From contig CAKZOI010000073.1 of the NCBI GenBank assembly GCA_937136395.1, forward strand, positions 1 through 64,000: a DNA stretch of 64,000 nt, written 5' to 3'. The notes below the pieces were generated by a model that was not told the origin of the DNA, did not search any database, and saw nothing but the letters and a program-made list of their open reading frames with translations. Below are positions 58,167-64,000 of this stretch, piece by piece. The stretch's first letter is position 1; each line of letters opens with the position of its first letter. This DNA comes from an uncultured Opitutia bacterium. GTDB lineage: Bacteria; Verrucomicrobiota; Verrucomicrobiia; Opitutales; Coraliomargaritaceae. Position numbers and translations under genes: made by a program.

Positions 58167-59106
58167 ACACGTGTTCAATTCGATCCAGAAGTGCCTTCTC
58201 TTTGGCGGACTGTTTAGCAGTTCTCTAGCGGCTCTGCACGCACAGCTTCCGGCGTTGAATCCAGAGTTTTTTCCAGAACTGGAAAGCCATTCAGACGAAC
58301 TCATTCGCCTCAAAGGGCTCGCTGAATTGTATCCAGGCACGATTCTGTTCGAAGAGCCCAAACTCGCAACACGCAGCCAACGGCAAGAAGCCGCACGTAT
58401 CGAAGAACTTCCTAGGGAGATCACTTACGTCCGAATCTATCGGCTTGATGAAGCCATTACGGCACTCAAGAAAGTGATCAACCACCCTGCCCTCATTTTA
58501 GACATGCGCTATCTACAAACCGATAGTTCAGGGATCGCGCTCGCTAACTTACTTAGCAGCGAAGGCAATGTGGCATCCGTCACTGCAGTTGGTGAAGTCA
58601 CAATCGAAGTCAAAGGTGCAGCAAGCGATGCGAACAAGCCATCTGCACCACGCAGTTACCCAGCAATTGTTCTGTGCAATAGAGAAACCGCTGGCCCTTT
58701 CGAAGCCATCTTGCACAGCTTACAAAGCAACCATTGCATAATTGCCGTCGGAGAAGCGACCGCTGGACGCACAGGATACTATCGCGCAAGTGAACACGGC
58801 ACTTGGGTGATCAGCGGAGAAGTGCGCCCCACCACTGAAACATCAATCCTAGCAACAGGATTTGTGCCCCGCATCGAAATCGACGCTACACCGCATTCAA
58901 ACTATATCAGTTACCACCTATATGAGGCTGGCACTTCGCTCACTCGCTTACTCCGCGACGACACGAAGCAACTCGAACACTCCGCAACCGACAAAAATAA
59001 GCTAGATAAATCCGCTGAGACTTTCGAACCAGACGTTGTTTTACAACGCGGGGTCGACATCGTTGCCGCTTTACAAGTCTTACAACAACTGCCAGAAAAC
59101 CAGTAA
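58132..59106 (+). CDS. Exported S41-like (tail-specific protease fold) protein, probably inactive
   Basis: 324 residues from a GTG at 58132. GTG codons at 58147 and 58171 are alternatives; the last avoids overlapping purD and leaves leader SIQKCLLFGGLFSSSLAALHA. The region PALILDMRYLQTDSSGIALA, then YPAIVLCNRETAGPFEAILH and IIAVGEATAGRTGYY matches the end-half of the C-terminal processing peptidase (S41) domain. The segment that carries the serine nucleophile (SASASE type) reads NRETAGPFE, so catalysis is doubtful. No PDZ domain is seen. Exported or periplasmic role unknown. Confidence 0.68.
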   Translation: MTSATVNSTDSKHVFNSIQKCLLFGGLFSSSLAALHAQLPALNPEFFPELESHSDELIRLKGLAELYPGTILFEEPKLATRSQRQEAARIEELPREITYVRIYRLDEAITALKKVINHPALILDMRYLQTDSSGIALANLLSSEGNVASVTAVGEVTIEVKGAASDANKPSAPRSYPAIVLCNRETAGPFEAILHSLQSNHCIIAVGEATAGRTGYYRASEHGTWVISGEVRPTTETSILATGFVPRIEIDATPHSNYISYHLYEAGTSLTRLLRDDTKQLEHSATDKNKLDKSAETFEPDVVLQRGVDIVAALQVLQQLPENQ

Positions 59107-59120
59107 CTTGCTTTACGACA

Positions 59121-59600
59121 ATGGCTAACGAACGCAACCTCATCCTTACAATTTGCACAGGCAACACCTGTCGAAGTCCTATGGCTGAGAAGCTTTTACA
59201 GCATGCTTTGAACGCTGAGGAAGCGCCACTGAACAACTTAGTCGTCGCCTCAGCAGGTGTCGCAGCCGGTTACAGCGCGCCCGCATCAAGAAACTCAGTC
59301 GCGGTCCTCGATAAAGTCAAAATTGACCTATCCCGCCATAAAAGCCAACCAGTCACTACCGATCTGATAGATCGCGCCTTTGCTATTTTTGGAATGACTG
59401 ATTCACACTTAGATACGTTAAAACACTACTACCCTCAATTACCAGAGCGCGTGCACCTCTACCGCGAATTCATCGAAGGCGGCGATGATCAAATACCCGA
59501 TCCATTCGGCGGCAATTACGACGAATATGTTGCCTGCCGCGACTCCATGATCGAAGCCATTCCATCGCTCGTCGCGTATTTGAAAAAAGAATACAAGTAG
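59121..59600 (+). CDS. Low-molecular-weight phosphatase, YwlE-like (protein-arginine phosphatase type)
   Basis: 159 residues, usual for the family. The P-loop is C12-T-G-N-T-C-R18-S-P-M-A-E, with the general acid D127 in IPDPFGGNYDEY. Thr inside the loop, rather than the Ile of tyrosine phosphatases, matches the arginine phosphatase YwlE. No McsB kinase is visible in the window, so the substrate is unproven. Starts 14 bases after the S41-like gene. The right arm of the 27-bp inverted repeat begins three bases after the stop codon. Confidence 0.85.
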   Translation: MANERNLILTICTGNTCRSPMAEKLLQHALNAEEAPLNNLVVASAGVAAGYSAPASRNSVAVLDKVKIDLSRHKSQPVTTDLIDRAFAIFGMTDSHLDTLKHYYPQLPERVHLYREFIEGGDDQIPDPFGGNYDEYVACRDSMIEAIPSLVAYLKKEYK

Positions 59601-59603
59601 AAG

Positions 59604-59630
59604 GTCTTAATCTTAATCCTACTCTTAATC
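59604..59630 (-). repeat. 27-bp inverted repeat, right arm
   Basis: An exact reverse complement of 56798-56824, lying just after the phosphatase gene. Neighbouring bases on both sides differ between copies, so the identity is confined to these 27 bases. Confidence 0.85.
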
Positions 59631-59654
59631 TTAATCCCCTATAGGGAGAAAATA

Positions 59655-60067
59655 GAACGTTGAACGCCCAACGTTGAATATTGAATGATTATGGGTGGCG
59701 ATTTATCGGCTGAGCCAAGATTTAAATTCAAATTTCGCCCACTAATACCATCTTCAAAAAGGTTTGAGCTTATTATATGCCGATTCTCGGCCTCGAAACT
59801 CAGTTTCGGGGTCGACGTCGCTCGCCCTGTCTCCTAGAGCATTCTGTGATTAAGTTGACGTATCGTAGATGGTAGGGAGCGTTATCCTTAACGCTCCGTT
59901 GGCATGCTGTGGCGGTTCAATAAGGATATCGAACCCTACCTTTTTCCTCTAATTAAACGCAGAATGCTCTAGAACCAAGGTCACGGTTTGCAGCTCTATT
60001 AGGTTTATACCTTTTTCAAATCGGTATAATTCACCATTGGAAGTTCGACGTTCAATGTTCGACGTTC
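59655..60067. repeat. Composite intergenic element with nested inverted repeats
   Basis: The ~450-bp gap holds no gene but several nested inverted pairs. The outer pair is 59655-59687 with 60035-60067 (23 of 33 match, GAACGT-type units). An inner imperfect pair with AAAAAGGT cores is at about 59744-59769 and 60000-60025. The inmost element is at 59834-59972 (separate entry). The outer right arm runs into pyrC and supplies its last codons and stop. Confidence 0.6.
59834..59972. mobile_element. 139-bp MITE-like element with 13-bp terminal inverted repeats
   Basis: Ends are CTAGAGCATTCTG (59834-59846) and its exact complement (59960-59972), extendable to 20 bases with two mismatches. Inside, GGTAGGG (59871) pairs with CCCTACC (59954), and GGAGCGTTA pairs with TAACGCTCC (59876-59897). 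No open frame of note is present. Likely a non-autonomous transposon or REP family; copy number elsewhere is unknown. Confidence 0.5.
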
Positions 60068-61053
60068 ACCACCGCCCACGGTATCGTTTCACCCGCACGA
60101 TACGGCACCAAATCTCCATAGCGTTCGGGAACAGTCATGCCCGTTTTCTCAAGTGTCACGGTAGTCTTAGCCGGAGTGAAGCCATGGATTTGCTGCGCAT
60201 TGCCACTGACGAATGCCTGCAAATTACCTAAGGCGCCGTGCGCCTCAAACAGCTCGACCAGTGTCGGCAAACAAACGGGAGCGGTAAATAGTCCCGCCGC
60301 ACAACCACAGCATTCCTTCTTGGACACGGGGTGTGGAGCTGAATCACTGCCAAACATAAGTTTCGGATGCGCCTTTAACGCAGTCGCCAACAAAGCTTCT
60401 TGATCTTCAGGGCGCTTCGCAATCGGCTTACAAAACAAGTGCGGATTTAACAAACCGCCAGCCACATCATTCAAGGTAATGATCAAGTGATGCAGTGTCA
60501 CCGTCGCATGCAGGTTTTCAAACTGATCGAGTAGATCCACCGCATCCTTAGTGGTGATATGCTCCATGGTTATTTTCAGCTTTGGATATTTCTCGGCAAG
60601 ATACGCATAGCTCGTCAAAAATTCCTTCTCGCGATCCATCACGAAACCGTGTGTCTCACCGTGAATCATCAGCGGAATTCCAAGCTCCTCCATGAGGGCA
60701 AAAGTTTCTTCCGCCGCACTCAATTCTTTTACTCCGGCCTCACTGTTGGTCGTCGCGCCGGCCGGATAGAGCTTAATGCCAAAGATATACTCTTTCGCCG
60801 CTACCAGCTCTTCGCGTGAATAATTACGAAAAAACAGCATCATCAACGGATCAAACGTTGCATCGCCCTTCGCTGCATTGATCTGATCACGATACCACAG
60901 CAAACGCTCTAGGTTATCCACCGGAGGCACCAGATTCGGCATAATGATCGCACCTGCAAAATGATCCGCCGTCAGCGGCGTCACACGTTCCAGCATCGCG
61001 CCTTCGCGCAGGTGCAAATGCATATCAAGTGGTGATTCGAGCGTAAATTTCAT
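60052..61053 (-). CDS. pyrC: Dihydroorotase, PyrC type
   Basis: 333 residues. Metal ligands are in DMHLHLRE near the N-terminus and at the carbamylated Lys in [13 protein letters not shown]. His ligands follow in MIHGETH and TMEHITT, and the catalytic Asp in GSDSAPHP. Length and motif spacing fit class II homodimeric dihydroorotase of pyrimidine synthesis. The final four residues, NVEH, and the stop are contributed by the intergenic repeat described at 59655-60067, so the C-terminus may vary between related strains. Confidence 0.96.
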   Translation of the reverse strand: MKFTLESPLDMHLHLREGAMLERVTPLTADHFAGAIIMPNLVPPVDNLERLLWYRDQINAAKGDATFDPLMMLFFRNYSREELVAAKEYIFGIKLYPAGATTNSEAGVKELSAAEETFALMEELGIPLMIHGETHGFVMDREKEFLTSYAYLAEKYPKLKITMEHITTKDAVDLLDQFENLHATVTLHHLIITLNDVAGGLLNPHLFCKPIAKRPEDQEALLATALKAHPKLMFGSDSAPHPVSKKECCGCAAGLFTAPVCLPTLVELFEAHGALGNLQAFVSGNAQQIHGFTPAKTTVTLEKTGMTVPERYGDLVPYRAGETIPWAVVNVEH

Positions 61054-61110
61054 GCGCTGACGCTAGCCCCATCAAGCCGCCTGCAAAGCAAAAAGCTAAG
61101 AAAAGTAAAA

Positions 61111-61223
61111 GGTGGGTCATCTTGCCAAGACGACCGTTCGCCGAGCGACCTCCCACACCCATCTATTAGTTACGGTATTCGATCCCCATTGCCGAACGAT
61201 GCTCTTGGCAAGAGCACCCTACC
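61111..61223. repeat. REP-like inverted pair between pyrC and dabA
   Basis: Two 32-bp arms (61111-61142 and 61192-61223) are imperfect inverted copies sharing TCTTGCCAAGA and CGTTCG. The right arm also contains the self-complementary GCTCTTGGCAAGAGC. They share the GGTAGGG phrase with the element at 59834. The remaining 300-bp gap has no gene. Confidence 0.55.
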
Positions 61224-61310
61224 AGTTTATCGCCCTTTTCTTCATGGGCGCAGGCCGCTTCAAGCTCGGCAAAACGGATTAAAGCACCTATTCGCATACA
61301 GAATAGTCAC

Positions 61311-61345
61311 AAAAAAGGCCCGACATCGATTGTCGGACCTTTTGT
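61311..61345 (-). terminator. Rho-independent terminator after dabA
   Basis: On the minus strand an 11-bp stem (AAGGTCCGACA with TGTCGGGCCTT, one G-U pair) around a five-base loop precedes a T run. It lies 17 bases after the dabA stop and should end that transcript. Confidence 0.9.
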
Positions 61346-61361
61346 AATTGGATTGTAAAAC

Positions 61362-63812
61362 TTAGGCTGCGGCAGTCTGTTGCCCCGCGCCGTGCCACTC
61401 GCCGTTCGGCATACGGCGGAGCCATTGCTTGCCGTCCTTGCCTAGTGCGATGAGGTGCACCCAGCCGTTTTCAACGAGATGGCGGACGTGATCTTGGCGT
61501 GAGAGAATAGCGTCCAGCACATCGGTGTCCGTTGCGATGCAGGCGTGTAACCGGAGCGGCTCATGGATGAGCTGTTCGCCATCGTGAACCGATTGGAACG
61601 GCAATCCGGGGCGTAAGTCATTTTCATTACCCAGTGCGACCCCAACACCGCCAACTACATTGTGAATCGCCTTATGACCACTACCGAAATGTTGGTTATC
61701 CGTAGCAGAACCGTAATATTGTAGATTGATCCAACTGCCCACGACCAGTGGGCCGCCGATCACCGCTTCAAGCACTGCGGCTTCGGGGTCGGAAGACGCA
61801 TTATACTCATGCAAGAAGGCACGACTACCGAGATTCGCAGAACGCGTCCATTCACGTGGAGCCACAATGAAGGCGGCATTACCCGCAAGTCCCCACTCGG
61901 GGCGGACTTGAGACCAATCCATACTTCTGGAACGGACCGCCGAGATGATTTCAGACTTATCTTTGGCGGAGCCAAGTAGAGCGGAACGCTCAATCGCGGT
62001 GATGCCTCCTGCCATTTCAAGGGACGCTTTCAATTCTCCGAGTAAAGTCTCCTCAACGGTGTCGGTCTCAAAAAGGGTCACTTCGTCAGTCGTGGTATTG
62101 TGTAGTCCGCCGATGAATACCGTGTCACTGGGAATCTCAATTCCGCGTGATTTCAGTTCGGCACGCACGTCGGCTTGATTCAGCAAGCTTGCTGCGAGTC
62201 GCGCATTGGCATCTCCCGCATGGCCTCCACATGCACCGCAATCCAGACCGGAGGCGTAAGGGTTGTTTTTGGTCGCGCTGCCGTGACCACAGAAAAGCAC
62301 CACCTTGGCAAAGTTCTCCTTCAAGCCCAGTCCGTTCAAAATACCCATTGCCATATCGGCACGCGCTTCGGTTGGCATGTTTTCTAGAAATGCCGGAACT
62401 GCAGGCGAATCGTCCACCCCCTTTTTGATCCCGAAGGCATCGCATACGATCTTATAGGCATAACTGAGCCCCATGGTCTCAACGAATGTAAAACAGGAGG
62501 CGGCGGCTTCTTTAAAGCGCTTCCAAGAACGTTCATTCTCGCGCTCGGTCACCCGCACAAATCTCAATTCGTCATACTGAACCGACTCCAGACCCGAACG
62601 ACCTTCTGCTGTCCGGACGGACGGTGCCAAAAGCACTGGGCAACGGGCTTGTGAACCGCCAACACCGGGAATCTTATGATCAATCGCTATGCCGAAGAAA
62701 CCTGCAAAACCAATTGTCTGAATATTCATTCGCGTAGACTCCAATGCTCTGCGAAACACCTCCGAACGCACATCAATACAAAACACTGCCTGCGCGTCGG
62801 GACGCTCTTCGGATTTAGCTTCCGACTTGATTTGCGCGCGCAACTTTTGCTCAAAGGCGTTCTCCAAGGCCGACTGCCAAACCAAGCGCTCTGCCAGTTC
62901 CAGCGGAATCGCTTCTCCCGAAACATCTTCAGGGTGATCTGCCAAGTTTCGCTGCCAAGCTTCAATTAGCTCCTTATCTTCCAGATGCATCTCGTAAAGC
63001 GCGACTTCGTAGTTCAGCAAAATCGCGAGCAACTGAACCAGTAAATCACCTTCGCCGTTGCGAATCTCATGCTCACGGTCTTTGTAGCGCAAGTGCCCTG
63101 ACCAACCCGGCAAGGTGAGCAAGATCCGATAGAGAAACTCTTCGACCTTATCTTCGGGCATTTCAAGTTTTGCCACGGCTTCCTCAATCGCAAGTTCGGG
63201 GTCATCGGCAAAGAAGGATACCTTAGAACGAAACCCTTTGAGTCCATTCAACTCGGGATTCTTATCAATGGCAGCAGCTTCCTTCCATGCTGCGTAGAGG
63301 CTTAGATCTTTCCATGGGAACTTCCATGAAGACTGTCCCTCGTCGTCATAGGCCGCACACCATTTTGCTGCTTCTTCGCGAATCATATACTGCCAGTGTG
63401 TGTCTCTGCGCGTATCATGAAAGACACTGAACGAGCAGGTCTGATAGAGCTTGGGCTCTTCCAGATGTGGCGTATTCAAGCGGTCAACCAAATGATCCGC
63501 AGTCAATGACTCTTCAAAATACTTAAAGCTGTTGACTACTTCAGGCGATGCCAGAGCGATGCCCGCACGCAGGTCCTCCAAGTCGATTTTGCCAGCTTCA
63601 TATTGCTCCTTAAACCACTCACGTGGCAACACGGTATCCGCATCTTGAATACGCTTAAAGGCAGCGGCAGACTTCGAAAAACTCTGATCGGCATAGCCGA
63701 GGAACGGATTCACCGCGACGAAGTGAGAGAGTGGCCACAAGGGGGCAATTTTCTCGCACGCTTTGGAAATTGGAAGGTGTAGGTCCATAACTTGTTCTGT
63801 TTGTTGGCTCAT
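61362..63812 (-). CDS. dabA: Inorganic carbon transporter subunit DabA (DUF2309)
   Basis: 816 residues, the usual length. The zinc-binding carbonic-anhydrase-like site is complete: C345 and D347 in VFCIDVRSE, H510 in FCGHGSATKNNP, C525 in GLDCGACGGH. In the DAB system, DabA with membrane partner DabB draws energised bicarbonate into the cell. The upstream minus-strand gene is the tail of dabB, 20 bases away. A GGAAAG box lies about seven bases before the ATG. Terminator at 61311-61345. Role in a heterotrophic marine bacterium may be anaplerotic carboxylation. Confidence 0.95.
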   Translation of the reverse strand: MSQQTEQVMDLHLPISKACEKIAPLWPLSHFVAVNPFLGYADQSFSKSAAAFKRIQDADTVLPREWFKEQYEAGKIDLEDLRAGIALASPEVVNSFKYFEESLTADHLVDRLNTPHLEEPKLYQTCSFSVFHDTRRDTHWQYMIREEAAKWCAAYDDEGQSSWKFPWKDLSLYAAWKEAAAIDKNPELNGLKGFRSKVSFFADDPELAIEEAVAKLEMPEDKVEEFLYRILLTLPGWSGHLRYKDREHEIRNGEGDLLVQLLAILLNYEVALYEMHLEDKELIEAWQRNLADHPEDVSGEAIPLELAERLVWQSALENAFEQKLRAQIKSEAKSEERPDAQAVFCIDVRSEVFRRALESTRMNIQTIGFAGFFGIAIDHKIPGVGGSQARCPVLLAPSVRTAEGRSGLESVQYDELRFVRVTERENERSWKRFKEAAASCFTFVETMGLSYAYKIVCDAFGIKKGVDDSPAVPAFLENMPTEARADMAMGILNGLGLKENFAKVVLFCGHGSATKNNPYASGLDCGACGGHAGDANARLAASLLNQADVRAELKSRGIEIPSDTVFIGGLHNTTTDEVTLFETDTVEETLLGELKASLEMAGGITAIERSALLGSAKDKSEIISAVRSRSMDWSQVRPEWGLAGNAAFIVAPREWTRSANLGSRAFLHEYNASSDPEAAVLEAVIGGPLVVGSWINLQYYGSATDNQHFGSGHKAIHNVVGGVGVALGNENDLRPGLPFQSVHDGEQLIHEPLRLHACIATDTDVLDAILSRQDHVRHLVENGWVHLIALGKDGKQWLRRMPNGEWHGAGQQTAAA

Positions 63813-63832
63813 AATGTGTCTTTCCGTTGGCT

Positions 63833-64000
63833 CTATCGATTTTGAGGAACGAGTCCCACTTTACGGGCGGCTTTATTCACAATAGTATTCATGTAGAAAC
63901 CGTTGAGTGCGTGAACATAGAGGCGGCGTTTATATGCAACCGAAAGGAAGCCGGGGTGTCCGTCCTGAAAACGAATCGATGTTAACAGGAAGGCGAATAC
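63833..64000 (-). CDS. dabB: C-terminal part of DabB (NuoL/MrpA-like), cut by window end
   Basis: The last 55 codons of an upstream gene, ending at TAG. The tail RLYVHALNGFYMNTIVNKAA is typical for the end of DabB, the proton-conducting membrane subunit related to NuoL/NdhF. The rest lies beyond the window. It is 20 bases upstream of dabA, matching the usual dabB-dabA order. Confidence 0.75.
   Translation of the reverse strand, partial: VFAFLLTSIRFQDGHPGFLSVAYKRRLYVHALNGFYMNTIVNKAARKVGLVPQNR

Noticed and set aside
61192-61223. Palindrome read as a terminator for pyrC or dabA
   Set aside because: There is no T tract, it is upstream of pyrC, and a proper terminator for dabA lies at 61311-61345.

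Overview
The window looks like a chromosomal segment of a marine Verrucomicrobiota bacterium, probably class Opitutae (Coraliomargarita/Lentimonas type). This rests on gene content, not on any search: many family-1 sulfatases beside alpha-L-rhamnosidases, a large pilin-like protein resembling Verru_Chthon cassette protein A, TonB receptors without SusD, and few strong Shine-Dalgarno sequences. No rRNA or marker gene for firmer placement is present.

Bases 1 to about 47,800 form a polysaccharide-utilisation region. It holds nine S1 sulfatases, four GH78 alpha-L-rhamnosidases, two GH106 or GH106-like enzymes, two GH105 unsaturated-uronyl hydrolases, a DUF1080 protein, a TonB-dependent receptor, a complete TRAP transporter (dctPQM), a secreted jelly-roll protein and an unrecognised secreted protein of about 326 residues. 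The enzymes fit desulfation, removal of L-rhamnose and removal of an unsaturated uronic acid. The likely substrate is therefore a sulfated rhamnose- and uronate-rich algal polymer such as ulvan or a rhamnan (inference). No known polysaccharide lyase, SusC/SusD pair or transcriptional regulator is visible, so the chain-cutting enzyme and the regulator lie elsewhere or are unrecognised. The genes fall into several runs: a plus-strand GH106-sulfatase pair; a minus-strand run tolB-unknown-sulfatase-GH78-sulfatase; a minus-strand sulfatase-GH78 pair; and a long minus-strand run of GH78, four sulfatases and the jelly-roll protein.

Housekeeping genes and gene remnants are interspersed: tRNA-Met, a fatty-acid desaturase, tRNA-Ser followed by a row of small hairpins, and two broken genes. 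One broken gene has two in-frame TGA codons where Trp is plausible; the other carries a frameshift.

From 47,800 to the end the content is general: a secreted acidic protein with the pilin-like protein, a GH13 debranching-type enzyme, tRNA-Phe, mpl, purD with an S41-like protein and a YwlE-like phosphatase, pyrC, and dabA with the tail of dabB (inorganic carbon uptake). The intergenic DNA here is rich in repeats. A perfect 27-bp inverted pair brackets the purD cluster, an element with nested inverted repeats lies between the phosphatase gene and pyrC, and another inverted pair lies between pyrC and dabA.
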